NCBI RefSeq assembly: GCF_007988805.1
Contig: NZ_BJUV01000003.1
Coordinates: 98,567 to 162,566, forward strand
Reading direction: 5' to 3'
Length of the DNA: 64,000 bases
DNA from: Frigoribacterium faeni
GTDB lineage: Bacteria > Actinomycetota > Actinomycetes > Actinomycetales > Microbacteriaceae
Part shown: positions 24,848-32,769 of the stretch, one piece after another
Layout: every line of letters starts with the position of its first letter
Numbering within the stretch: position 1 is the first letter of the stretch
Notes under the pieces: generated by a model
Databases searched by the model: none
What the model was told of the DNA's origin: nothing
Seen by the model: the letters and a program-made list of their open reading frames with translations, nothing else
Translations under genes and position numbers: made by a program

Positions 24848-25950
24848 GCTTCCTCTGCCTCTCGCTGGGCGCGGCCCGGTCGGACGGCGCTTCTGGAGGG
24901 GCTTACGTCGACGAGGCGCGGTCCGTTCACGGCGGATCGGACTTTCTCGTCCGGTCGCTCGTCGGCGGGCGTCGCCGCCGGGCGATCGGCGGGAGGCACG
25001 GCGTCCGGTCCCGCGCCGTCCGGCGTTCCCGTGGGTCGCTCGTCGGCGGGCATCGCCCGGGCGCCGTCGAAGCGGAGCACGAGCGCCACCCCGGAGGCGC
25101 ACAGCGCGAACCCGACGACGGTCACGACGGTCAGCGGCTCGCCGAGGAGGGCGGTGCCCGCGAGCGCGGTCGTCGGCGCGACCAGGAACAGCAGGGCGTT
25201 CAGGGCGGTGATGCCGACGCGGCGCAGCAGCCACCAGTAGAGGCCGTAGGCGACGAGGGTGGGGAGCACGGCCGACAGCACGGCGGCGAACCAGAAGCCG
25301 GCCTCGGCGGGTGGCGCGAGCGTCCCCGTGGCGACGGCGAGCACGATCAGGGCCGCCGCGGTGACCGACACGTGGATCGTCAGCGTGGTGACGACCGGGA
25401 GCCGGGCCGGGGCGCGTCGCTCGGCGAAGGTCCCGACGATCAGGCAGGCCATGGCCGCCGCGGGCAGCAGATACGCCGCCGCCGACGCGTCGGATCCGCC
25501 GAGCTGCGATCCGACCACCGCGGCGACCCCGCCGGCGCCCAGTGCCAGGCCGACCCACTGGCCGCCCCGCACCCGCAGGCCCAGCAGCGGCCCGACCAGG
25601 GTCGCGACGACGAGCGGCTGGACGGCGTCGATGAGCGCGGTGGTGCCCGTCGCGATGCCCGCGCCGACCGCGGCGTAGACGAAGGCGCAGTAGCCGAACT
25701 GGGCGAACAGGCCGATCGTCGCCTGCTGTCGGAGCTCTGTGCGCGAGACGCCGCGGAAGGCGCCGGTCGCCAGGGCCACGACGATCAGCACGACGGCCAG
25801 CGGGGCGAATCGCCAGGCGAGCAGGGTGGTCGCGGGCGTGTCGACGGTGGCGATCTTGGCGATGACGAAGCCCGAGCTCCACGACGCGACGAAGGCGGCG
25901 GAGGCGAGCACGGTGACCACGGCACCGAGTACACCGATCTGTTTACTCAT
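24835..25950 (-). CDS. EamA-family (DMT) transporter
   Basis: A 371-residue, ten-helix drug/metabolite exporter made of two EamA repeats (about 10-145 and 160-295), with WSSGFVIAK and FAPLAVVLIVVALATGAFRG in the first and PTLVAYGLYWWLLRRVGITALNALLFLVAPTTALAG in the second. A hydrophilic C-terminal tail of about 65 residues is extra and ends 13 nt inside the CHRD gene. The ATG at 25950 lies 7 nt after a TATAGT -10 box, so the mRNA is probably leaderless. Divergent from and probably repressed by the adjacent TetR protein. Substrate unknown. Confidence 0.9.
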   Translation of the reverse strand: MSKQIGVLGAVVTVLASAAFVASWSSGFVIAKIATVDTPATTLLAWRFAPLAVVLIVVALATGAFRGVSRTELRQQATIGLFAQFGYCAFVYAAVGAGIATGTTALIDAVQPLVVATLVGPLLGLRVRGGQWVGLALGAGGVAAVVGSQLGGSDASAAAYLLPAAAMACLIVGTFAERRAPARLPVVTTLTIHVSVTAAALIVLAVATGTLAPPAEAGFWFAAVLSAVLPTLVAYGLYWWLLRRVGITALNALLFLVAPTTALAGTALLGEPLTVVTVVGFALCASGVALVLRFDGARAMPADERPTGTPDGAGPDAVPPADRPAATPADERPDEKVRSAVNGPRLVDVSPSRSAVRPGRAQREAEEACRR

Positions 25951-25957
25951 GCGGCCG

Positions 25958-25977
25958 ACTATACAGGTCGGTAGAAT
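25958..25977. promoter_or_regulatory. back-to-back leaderless promoters with TetR operator
   Basis: TATAGT on the minus strand (25963-25958) and TAGAAT on the plus strand (25972-25977) are the -10 boxes of the EamA and TetR genes. Between them sits ACAGGTCGGT, an imperfect palindrome (ACCGACCTGT on the other strand) placed so that one bound dimer would block both promoters. Confidence 0.6.
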
Positions 25978-25983
25978 CGGCGG

Positions 25984-26640
25984 GTGACCGAATCCGCTGC
26001 CGTCTCCGGGGCCTCCGCCGCGCCTCCTTCCGGGCCGCTCGCCGTGCTCCTCGCCCCCGCCGACCTCCCGGCGCTGACCCCCGCCGCGCGTCGCGTGCTC
26101 GACGCCGCGTCGCGCCTGTTCTACGACCGGGGCATCCACGCGGTCGGCGTCGACACGATCGCGGCCGAGGCCGGGGTGACGAAGAAGACCCTCTACGACC
26201 GCTTCGGATCGAAGGAGGCGCTGGTCGTCTCGTACCTGCGGCATCGCGACGCAGGATGGCGCGACCACGTCTCCGCCCAGCTCGCCCGGGTGCCCGAGCC
26301 CGGCGTGGACCGGGTGCTCGCCGTGTTCGACGCGGCGATCTCGTGGATGGACGCGAACAGCCCCAAGGGGTGCAGCGCCATCAACGCCCGCGCCGAGGTG
26401 GGCGACGGGCACGACGGCCACCCGGTGTTCCCCGAGGTGTCACGGCAGAAGGTCTGGATGCTCGACGTGTTCGCGGAGCTCTGCCGCGCGGCCGGGGTGG
26501 CGGACGCGGACGACACGGCTCGCCTGCTGATGCTGCTCTACGAGGGCGGTCTCGTCACGATCGGCATGGAGACGTTCGCCCGGCCGCTGGCCGTCGCGCG
26601 CGACGCCGCCCGTGCGGTGCTCGAGGCGCGCGTCGCCTGA
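25984..26640 (+). CDS. TetR-family repressor
   Basis: A 218-residue regulator. The HTH region is clear (ARRVLDAASRLFYDRGIHAVG, VDTIAAEAGVTKKTLYDRFGSKEAL), followed by a ligand domain of the TetR_C-type seen in multidrug-efflux regulators (NSPKGCSAINARAEVGDGHDG). Start is GTG 25984, 6 nt after the -10 box, hence leaderless. An Ala/Pro-rich N-terminal arm of about 30 residues precedes the HTH. Probably senses the substrate of the divergent EamA exporter. Confidence 0.92.
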   Translation: MTESAAVSGASAAPPSGPLAVLLAPADLPALTPAARRVLDAASRLFYDRGIHAVGVDTIAAEAGVTKKTLYDRFGSKEALVVSYLRHRDAGWRDHVSAQLARVPEPGVDRVLAVFDAAISWMDANSPKGCSAINARAEVGDGHDGHPVFPEVSRQKVWMLDVFAELCRAAGVADADDTARLLMLLYEGGLVTIGMETFARPLAVARDAARAVLEARVA

Positions 26641-26669
26641 CGCGCGCGCGTCGCTCGTTCGCGCGTCGT

Positions 26670-26735
26670 GGGATCGAGTGGTCGGAAGATGCTCTTCGAT
26701 CGCCCGCGAAGAGCATCTTCCGACCAGTCGATCCC
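26670..26735. repeat. CGAGTGGTC hairpin element, copy 2
   Basis: Near-perfect 28-bp stem: GGGATCGAGTGGTCGGAAG ATGCTCTTCG pairs with its complement with a single mismatch and a short loop. Lies between two convergent genes. Confidence 0.9.
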
Positions 26736-26762
26736 GTCGCGGGCTCGTCCTCGTGGTCGGCG

Positions 26763-27137
26763 TCAGCCGAAGGCCGTCGCGACGGGCCAGGCGACGAGGA
26801 ACGACACGGGCGGCAGCATGGCGACACCGCCGATGACGCCGAGGACCCGGCCGACGCGCCCCACCAGCGACCCCGCCAGAATCGCGAGGATGACGCTCCC
26901 CGGAAGCAGGAAGACGATGGACATCGCGGCCATCTGGACGACGGGGCTGTCGGAGCCGAGCCAGGCCGTCTCGGACGCGGCGGTGACCAGGCAGAGGAGG
27001 AGCGCCGCGACCGCCAGCAGCCACCCGCGGGCCGTGCCCTCGAGCGAGCTCGGGCTCGCCTCGATCGGCTCGCGCGCCGGCAGAGCGGCGACCTCCGCCT
27101 CGGCCCGGCGGAGTCGCTCGTAGTCGATGTCGTCCAC
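26763..27137 (-). CDS. small membrane protein, about three helices
   Basis: A 124-residue protein. A charged N-terminus (MDDIDYERLRRAEAEVAALP) precedes three hydrophobic segments at roughly residues 37-55, 66-88 and 95-122. No recognisable motif. Flanked on both sides by copies of the hairpin element. The ATG at 27137 lies 9 nt after TAGGTT on the minus strand, again consistent with a leaderless or nearly leaderless message. Function unknown. Confidence 0.7.
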   Translation of the reverse strand: MDDIDYERLRRAEAEVAALPAREPIEASPSSLEGTARGWLLAVAALLLCLVTAASETAWLGSDSPVVQMAAMSIVFLLPGSVILAILAGSLVGRVGRVLGVIGGVAMLPPVSFLVAWPVATAFG

Positions 27138-27257
27138 GGGTCGAACCTACCGCCGTGGGGGCCTCGGGGGTCTCCTCGTCGCGCCCGTCGGGCGCGCGCG
27201 GGCGTGGGCGTCGCGTCCGTCGCTCTCGCGACCGTCCCCTCGCACCTGGGTCTCGGG

Positions 27258-27318
27258 GATCGAGTGGTCGGAAGATGCTCTTCCATCGCCCGCGAAGAGC
27301 ATCTTCCGACCAGTCGAT
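27258..27318. repeat. CGAGTGGTC hairpin element, copy 3
   Basis: GATCGAGTGGTCGGAAGATG with GCTCTTCC, then GCGAAGAGC and CATCTTCCGACCAGTCGAT. Nearly identical to copy 2 including the inner arm variant CCAGTC. This copy lies between divergent genes, so it is not simply a terminator. Confidence 0.9.
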
Positions 27319-27414
27319 GAGCCGGAGCGCGGGAGCGCGCGAGCGCGGGGGAGCGAGAGCGCGCGAGCGCGGGGCACTCGGCGGCGTCGGAGGTCGGGGC
27401 GCGAGACTGGCCGC

Positions 27415-28146
27415 ATGCGTCTCCACACGACCACGACCGGACAGGGCGAGCGGCACATCGGGCTGGTGCACGGCCTCGGCGCCGACGGCGAGACGTGGCG
27501 GCCCCTCGTCGACCGGCTTCTCGCCGCAGGCGACCACACGGTCACCACGCTCGACCTCCGCGGCCACGGCGCCAGCGATCGCTCGGCCTCGTACCGGCTC
27601 GACGACTTCGCCGACGACGTCGTGTCGGCGTTCCCGACCGGGCTCGACGCCGTCGTCGGCCACTCGTTGGGCGGATCGGTGCTGGTCCGCGCCGTCGAAC
27701 GGCTGCGCCCTGCCCGGGCCGTCTACCTCGACCCGGGGTTCGGCCTCGCCCTGCCGACGACGGGCCTCGGCGGGCGGTTGTTCTGGGCCGTGCCGCAGCT
27801 CACGATGGGCGTCGCGGGAGCCCTGCAGGCCCGCCGCGGTGCTCGGACGCGGGCCGGCTACGCCCCGGAGATCCGCGCCTCCCTCGACCACGCGCACGAG
27901 CAGTTCGACCAGCGCATGGCCCTCGGCGTGTTCCGCGACGTCGCGTTCCACCCCGTGGCGGTCGAGGCTCCCGCGGTCCCGTCGACGATCGTGCTGTCCG
28001 ACGACTCGCCCTCCGTGCTGCCCGACGCCCTCGCGACGAGGCTCGAGTCCGTCGGGTGGGAGCTGCGCCGACTCCCAGGCGTGCATCACGACATGCACCT
28101 CGAAGCACCAGATCGGACGTACGAGGTCGTGCGCGACCTGCTGTGA
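27415..28146 (+). CDS. alpha/beta hydrolase
   Basis: A 243-residue alpha/beta-fold hydrolase. Seen: HGLGADGETW (oxyanion loop), DLRGHGASDRS, nucleophile elbow VGHSLGGSVL (Ser in GHSLG), and a C-terminal catalytic His in GVHHDMHLEAPDR. Closest in layout to short esterase/haloperoxidase-like enzymes. ATG 27415 was chosen after the repeat-rich upstream stretch, which would otherwise read through in frame. Substrate unknown. It is bracketed by two copies of the hairpin element. Confidence 0.88.
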   Translation: MRLHTTTTGQGERHIGLVHGLGADGETWRPLVDRLLAAGDHTVTTLDLRGHGASDRSASYRLDDFADDVVSAFPTGLDAVVGHSLGGSVLVRAVERLRPARAVYLDPGFGLALPTTGLGGRLFWAVPQLTMGVAGALQARRGARTRAGYAPEIRASLDHAHEQFDQRMALGVFRDVAFHPVAVEAPAVPSTIVLSDDSPSVLPDALATRLESVGWELRRLPGVHHDMHLEAPDRTYEVVRDLL

Positions 28147-28199
28147 GACGCGCCTCCTCGGCTTCCGTGCTCGCCCACGCTCTCGCCCTGGCCTGACCC

Positions 28200-28261
28200 G
28201 ATCGAGTGGTCGGACGATGCTCTTCGCGAGCGGACGGGGGACGTCTTCCGACCGGTCGATC
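28200..28261. repeat. CGAGTGGTC hairpin element, copy 4
   Basis: GATCGAGTGGTCGGACGATG at one end and GTCTTCCGACCGGTCGATC at the other; inner part diverged (GAGCGGACGGGGGAC). Between convergent hydrolase and epimerase genes. Confidence 0.85.
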
Positions 28262-28285
28262 GCATCCGCCCGAGGGGCGATGAGG

Positions 28286-29512
28286 TCAGGGCGCGAGGAG
28301 CTCCGCGAGCAGGGCGGCGTGGTCGCCGTCGGACAGCCCGCTCGGCCGGTCGTCGGCGTCGGGCCGGCTCGAACGATGGTCGAGGGCGTCGCGGAGGGTG
28401 TCGACGAGGAGGCGGTGGGTCAGTCCCGCAGACCGCGCCCGGTCGATCGACCGCGCGTTCATCCCGTGCCACGCGGGGTCGGCGATCCAGAGCGGGAGCG
28501 AGCGCGGACCCGCCCACTGACCGACGTCGTGGGCGAGGAGCCAGTCGGCGGATGCGGGGACGACGACCGGGTCGGCGGATGTCGGCCCCACCGCGCGCTG
28601 GTCGGCGGAGTCTCGCGCCGCCTCGCGAGCCGCCACGAGGTGCTCGGCGAAGGGCGTCACCGGGCCCATCGCGTTCATGACGCCGCGGGTGCCCTGCTCG
28701 GCGCAGCGCACCAGCCACTCGGCGAGGTCGCGCACGTCGATCACCGACGTCGGCAGGCCGGGCGCCTCGGGGGCGAGGACGAGGCCGGGGGTGACCTCGG
28801 CGCTCGCGTCCGGGGAGGTGGCATCGTCGGACGACGGCGTCGCGGCCGGGGCTGATGCGGGTGCTGACGCGGTGGCGGGTGCGGGGGTGAGCGCGGTGGT
28901 GGGTGTGGGCGCTGACGCGGGGGCGGGTGCGGTGGTGGGCGCGGGCGCTGACGCGGTGGCGGGCGCGGCGGCCGGTGCCGGGGCGGGTGCGGGGTGCGCG
29001 AAGCGCCAGGGCCAGTAATCGGTGCGGCCGGTCGGGTCGCCGGGGCCGCCGATGAGGCCGGCGCGCGCGATGAGCGAGCGGTCCGGACCGAAGCCGGCGA
29101 GCACGGCGTCCTCGCCGGCGGCCTTGGCGGGTCCGTAGTCGTCGGGGGCGGTGATCCGGTCGGCGGTCAGGGGAGGGAGGCGCTCGGCCGTCTCGTCGGC
29201 GCCGATCCGCTCGTTCGAGGCGTAGACGCTGGTGGTCGAGACGAACAGGTAGTGGTCGGCCACGGGTTCGAGGTCGCGCACGGCCCGCCGCACGTGACCG
29301 GGCTCGCGGGCGACGTCGATCACGGCGTCCCAACGGGTGTCCGACACCGGGGCGAGGGCGTCGTCGTGGTCGCGGTCCGCTCTGACGAGGGTGGCGCCGT
29401 CGGGCGCCGACGAGCCGCGGGCCACGCACGTGACGTCATGACCGGCGTCGATCGCCGTCGTCGCGATGAGGTGGCCGAGCCACGCGGTTCCGCCGAGCAC
29501 GAGGAGCTTCAT
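28286..29512 (-). CDS. NAD-dependent epimerase/reductase with Ala-Pro insertion
   Basis: A 408-residue extended-SDR/NAD(P)-binding protein. N-terminal MKLLVLGGTAWLGHLIATTAI gives the GGTxxLG cofactor loop; FVSTTSVYAS and YGPAKAAGED supply the Ser/Tyr-x-x-x-Lys region; RAGLIGGPGDPTGRTDYWPWRF and SVIDVRDLAEWLVRC are typical of the isoflavone-reductase/epimerase group. A stretch of about 50 residues of Ala, Pro, Thr and Ser (about 176-228), encoded by a minisatellite, interrupts the fold between the strand carrying YWPWRF and the conserved LPTSVIDVRDLA. Substrate unknown. Confidence 0.87.
   Translation of the reverse strand: MKLLVLGGTAWLGHLIATTAIDAGHDVTCVARGSSAPDGATLVRADRDHDDALAPVSDTRWDAVIDVAREPGHVRRAVRDLEPVADHYLFVSTTSVYASNERIGADETAERLPPLTADRITAPDDYGPAKAAGEDAVLAGFGPDRSLIARAGLIGGPGDPTGRTDYWPWRFAHPAPAPAPAAAPATASAPAPTTAPAPASAPTPTTALTPAPATASAPASAPAATPSSDDATSPDASAEVTPGLVLAPEAPGLPTSVIDVRDLAEWLVRCAEQGTRGVMNAMGPVTPFAEHLVAAREAARDSADQRAVGPTSADPVVVPASADWLLAHDVGQWAGPRSLPLWIADPAWHGMNARSIDRARSAGLTHRLLVDTLRDALDHRSSRPDADDRPSGLSDGDHAALLAELLAP
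28845..28990. repeat. in-gene minisatellite (GCGGGTGC / GCTGACGCGG units)
   Basis: Degenerate tandem units built of GGCGGGTGC, GGTGGTGGGC and GCTGACGCGGTGG run for about 145 bp inside the epimerase gene and stay in frame, encoding the Ala-Pro-Thr insertion. A similar GGTGCCGGTGC run sits at about 29655-29725 in the divergent neighbour gene. Confidence 0.8.
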
Positions 29513-29603
29513 GCCCACACGCTGCCAGCCCGAGAGCCCAGGAGGCGCGGGGTTCGCTACCAGCAGACCTTGACGTCGACCGCCCGGTGCGTAGGGTCGA
29601 GGC

Positions 29604-30026
29604 ATGAGCGACGACGCCGCAGCCGACCGGTCGACCACCACGGGCGCTTCGCCGGCCACGGGTGCCGGTGCTGACCCAGGTGCCGGTGCCGGCCCGGGTA
29701 CCGGTGCCGGCCTGGGTGCCGACGGCGTCTCCTCTGCCGGGTCCGGCTCGAGCGTCGACGCCGGCGCGCTGCATCCGAAGCTCGTGCCGATCCGCGAGCG
29801 GGCTCTGGCTCGTCGGGTGGGGATCACGATCACGCGTCCCACCACGATCCTGGTCGAGGGCGTGCCTGGGCCGGGTCTCGTGCAACAGGCCGCCACGCTC
29901 CTCGCCGGTGTGTTCGGTCAGCGCCCGGCGCTGCCGTCGCCCGCCGGAACGCAGTGGTACTCGTACACGGTGGGTGCTGACGGACGGGTGCGGAAGTCTC
30001 GGGTCTGGGCTCCGTACCGGGCCTGA
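29604..30026 (+). CDS. hypothetical protein with Gly-Ala-rich N-terminus
   Basis: A 140-residue protein of unknown function. The first 55 residues are low complexity (TGAGADPGAGAGPGTGAG), encoded by a GGTGCC minisatellite; the remaining 85 residues are compact and look folded (HPKLVPIRERALARRVGITITRPTTILVEGVPGPGLVQQAATLLAGVF, QWYSYTVGADGRVRKSRVWAPYR). ATG 29604 follows TAGGGT by 6 nt, a leaderless arrangement. Divergent from the epimerase gene. Confidence 0.75.
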   Translation: MSDDAAADRSTTTGASPATGAGADPGAGAGPGTGAGLGADGVSSAGSGSSVDAGALHPKLVPIRERALARRVGITITRPTTILVEGVPGPGLVQQAATLLAGVFGQRPALPSPAGTQWYSYTVGADGRVRKSRVWAPYRA

Positions 30027-30059
30027 GCCGCGCCTCCTCGGCTGCCGTCCGACGCGCGG

Positions 30060-30310
30060 CGGCGCGCGACGGCATCGCACCGGGTTCCGTGCACCGCACC
30101 GGGACTAGACCCGGTGCAGTGGTCGAAACGCGGTGCGGTGTCCGGATCGTGGTGCGGTGCGGGCAGGGCGGCGGGTTTGCGGCGAGGCCGGGCCCCGAGA
30201 CTGCACCGCACCGTGTCTCGTGCATCGCACCGGGTTCCGTGCACCGCGCCGGGTTCCGTGCAGCGCACCGGGACTAGACGCGGTGCGGTGGTCGGAACGC
30301 GGTGCGGAGT
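30060..30310. repeat. GGGACTAG palindromic repeats, second cluster, part 1
   Basis: Same family as the 10.6-11.0 kb cluster: CACCGGGACTAGACSCGGTGC cores at about 30101 and 30270, with GGTGCAGTGGTCGAAACGCGGTGC and CGCACCGGGTTCCGTGC linkers. No gene supported here. Confidence 0.8.
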
Positions 30311-30329
30311 CGACCGGGACGAGCGGGGC

Positions 30330-30521
30330 TCAGCGGTCACGGTCGGAGCCGTAGGCGAGACGCGCGTTCCAGAGCACGTTGCCCGCGGCGAAGACGGTGA
30401 AGAGCACCCGACCGATCAGGGGGACGTCAGGGATGACCGTCCACATGACCACGACGATGCCGATCGCGACGACGATGCTGATGAGAAACAGGGCACGCCC
30501 GAACGGGCTGTTCGACTTCAT
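30330..30521 (-). CDS. small two-span membrane protein
   Basis: A 63-residue protein with two hydrophobic helices (about 9-29 and 36-52) and short charged ends (MKSNSPFGR, YGSDRDR). GAGAA precedes the ATG. It is an island of ordinary coding sequence between two parts of a repeat cluster, which supports it being a real gene. Function unknown. Confidence 0.6.
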   Translation of the reverse strand: MKSNSPFGRALFLISIVVAIGIVVVMWTVIPDVPLIGRVLFTVFAAGNVLWNARLAYGSDRDR

Positions 30522-30539
30522 TTCTCGTGTCTACCGGTC

Positions 30540-31070
30540 GAGCGCGAGGGCGGCACCGCGTCGCGTGCACCGCACCGGGACTAGTTGCGGTGCAGTGGTC
30601 GAAACGCGGTGCGGTGCTCCGGGGCCGGACGCGGTGCGGTGTGCGGAATGCGGTGCGGCTGCCCGGAACTCGGTGCAGTGGTCGGAACGCGGTGCGGTGT
30701 ATCGGGCCTGAGCCGCGCCTCCGCGGCTGCGGTCCGACGTGCGTCGGCCGTCGCTCGCGACGGCGCGCGAGGACGACGCACCGGCTTCCGTGCACGGCAC
30801 CAGGACTAGACGCGGTGCAGTGGTCGGAACGCGGTGCGGTGTCGTGCGCCGGGGGCGGACGCGGTGCGGCGTGCGGGATGCGGTGCGGTGCGGCGTCGAC
30901 CGGGATGAGCGGGGCGGAGCGATCGCGGTCGCGATCGGAGCCGCGATGCGCCGCATCGGGTTTCGTGCACCGCACCGAGGCTAGACGCGGTGCAGTGGTG
31001 GAAACGCGGTGCAGTGGTCGAAACGCGGTGCAGTGGTCGGAACGCGGTGCGGGGCGGTGCGGTGACGCGG
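30540..31070. repeat. GGGACTAG palindromic repeats, second cluster, part 2
   Basis: Cores at about 30577 (GGGACTAG), 30802 (AGGACTAG) and 30977 (GAGGCTAG), each followed by a GCGGTGC arm and GTGGTCGGAACGCGGTGC-type linkers; near 30985-31060 the linker GGTGCAGTGGTCG is tandemly repeated three times. No gene supported in this interval. Confidence 0.8.
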
Positions 31071-31103
31071 GGCCGGGGCGGCGCGCTGCGGCATACTCGG
31101 CGC

Positions 31104-32024
31104 ATGCGCATCGTCACCGACATGGCCCGGGGGGCGTGGTTCGTCGACCGCATCGGCGGCTGGGCCGAGGTCGGCGGCGTCGCCGGGCGCGGCTTCGAGG
31201 CCTATGCGCGGATCCTGCACCCGATCGACGCCTCGCGGTCCGACCTCGAACGCCGAGACGAATGGGGGTACCCGCTCCACGTCGAGGATGCCCGCTGGCC
31301 GTGGGCCGAGGTCGCCCGCCGCAACGGCAAGGTCATGCACCCGCTCGTGCAGTGGCGACGCCTGACGGCCGACGAGAGGCGGATGGACTGGCCCGACGGC
31401 TGGTCCACGGCGCAGAGCCGGGAGGGCTGGCTCGACCCGCGCCTCCTCGGCGAGCTCGTCACCCTGCTGGGCGCGGCCACGACGACTCCCGACGACCTCG
31501 TGGCCGGTGTCTGGATCGGCTGGGGAGGTGGCGAGGCGATCTACTTCAGGGCGGTCGACGACGACGACGCCACCGATGACATCGCCGCCACCGCCGAGCG
31601 GGACGCCCTGCACGAGAGCGGCCTCGCGATGCTCGCCGAGCGCGAGCGAGCCCGGCGCGAGGCCCAGGAGTCCGGCTACGAGGAGGCGCGCACCGCCGGC
31701 CCCCACCTCGAGATCCCCGGGCGCGAATTCGTGCTGTTCGAAACCGACGTGCAGCGGCTCGCCGATCCCGACTGGGGATACCGCGACGGGCTCGGCTGGG
31801 CCATGGGTCACCGCGACCCCTCGCTGCAGCTGCTCTGGCCCGAGGACCACGCCTGGGTCCTGGCGAGCGAGATCGACTGGGACTCCACCATCGTCGCCGG
31901 CGACCGCCGCCTCATCGACGCCGTGCTGGCCGACCCGCGCTTCGAGAGCTACGGGGTCGGCGAGGCCGACAAGCTCTCCTGGGACGGCGACACGATCAAC
32001 CGCGAGGCGTCGTCGGGGGAGTGA
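31104..32024 (+). CDS. conserved hypothetical protein
   Basis: A 306-residue soluble protein of unknown function, found in actinobacteria. It is Trp-rich with readable segments (EAYARILHPIDASRSDLERRDEWGYP, DARWPWAEVARRNGKVMHPLVQWRRL, GVWIGWGGGE, REFVLFETDVQRLADPDW, LQLLWPEDHAWVLASEIDWDSTIVAG) suggesting a compact alpha/beta domain, with a Glu/Arg-rich helix at about 170-195. ATG 31104 lies 6 nt after CATACT, consistent with a leaderless message. Its end overlaps the convergent small gene by 29 nt. It contains one 13-mer repeat read as DPRLLG. Confidence 0.8.
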   Translation: MRIVTDMARGAWFVDRIGGWAEVGGVAGRGFEAYARILHPIDASRSDLERRDEWGYPLHVEDARWPWAEVARRNGKVMHPLVQWRRLTADERRMDWPDGWSTAQSREGWLDPRLLGELVTLLGAATTTPDDLVAGVWIGWGGGEAIYFRAVDDDDATDDIAATAERDALHESGLAMLAERERARREAQESGYEEARTAGPHLEIPGREFVLFETDVQRLADPDWGYRDGLGWAMGHRDPSLQLLWPEDHAWVLASEIDWDSTIVAGDRRLIDAVLADPRFESYGVGEADKLSWDGDTINREASSGE

Positions 32025-32235
32025 CGGGCGCCGGGCCCTCGGGGTCGTCACCGGCGACCAGGAGGTCGATGCGCAGCTCGCGCTCGCGCACGATCGACTG
32101 CAGCGCCCGGATCACCCAGAGCAGGGTGCGGATCAGGAGCACGCCGATCACGACCGCGAGGGCGACGAGCGCGACGGAGGCGAGAGTGAACAGGAGCGAG
32201 ACGGCGTCGAAGCCGCCGCCGAAGGTGGAGTGCAT
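31996..32235 (-). CDS. small single-span membrane protein
   Basis: A 79-residue protein with one long hydrophobic stretch (about 11-45), an amphipathic segment (RALQSIVRERELRIDLL) and a Pro-rich tail. Convergent with and overlapping the preceding gene by 29 bp. No motif recognised. Confidence 0.6.
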   Translation of the reverse strand: MHSTFGGGFDAVSLLFTLASVALVALAVVIGVLLIRTLLWVIRALQSIVRERELRIDLLVAGDDPEGPAPVTPPTTPRG

Positions 32236-32269
32236 CGCTCCACGCTACGGGGTGCGGCGACCCCGCACC

Positions 32270-32695
32270 TCAGTCGTGAGGGTGAGCGACGGGCAGCGGC
32301 GTCCGGTCGAGCTCGCGCTCGCGACGCCGCACCAGGACGTGCAGCACCACGAGCGCCGCACCGGCCACGATCCCCACCGCCGCGAGGGTCCACAGGATCC
32401 AGGAGGCGTAGGCGGACGCCGCCAGAGCGGTCACCGCCCCGGCCACCACGAGCACGAGACCGGCGCCGAGCAGGAGCACGCCCGGGCGGTCGCCGTCGTC
32501 GGCCGATCCCTCCGGGAGGGACGAGGCGGGGGCGGGCGCCGGCGCCTGGATCACGATCAGCGCCGTGGCCACCGGCCCGATCACGAGCGAGGCGACGAAC
32601 CAGACGACGCGCGAGCGGTTCTTCTGCTCGGCGAGCCCGGCGTTGATCAGGGCCAGGGTGACCCACCCCCACGTGGCGATCCAGGTGTCGTTCAT
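32270..32695 (-). CDS. membrane protein, four predicted helices
   Basis: A 141-residue protein. Hydrophobic segments at about 5-20, 31-49, 75-95 and 99-122, with an Ala/Pro loop between the second and third; the first part (WVTLALINAGLAEQKNRSRVVWFVASLVIGPVATALIV) resembles small membrane proteins annotated as hypothetical across Microbacteriaceae. ATG 32695 is 6 nt from TACGGT on the minus strand (leaderless). A longer frame from GTG-type codons upstream is less likely. Function unknown. Confidence 0.7.
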   Translation of the reverse strand: MNDTWIATWGWVTLALINAGLAEQKNRSRVVWFVASLVIGPVATALIVIQAPAPAPASSLPEGSADDGDRPGVLLLGAGLVLVVAGAVTALAASAYASWILWTLAAVGIVAGAALVVLHVLVRRRERELDRTPLPVAHPHD

Positions 32696-32769
32696 GGCTC
32701 GACCGTAGGGCATGCCGGCAGCGGGCGACAGGGCCCGGTCGGGTCGGTCGGCGACAGGGCCCGGCCGGG

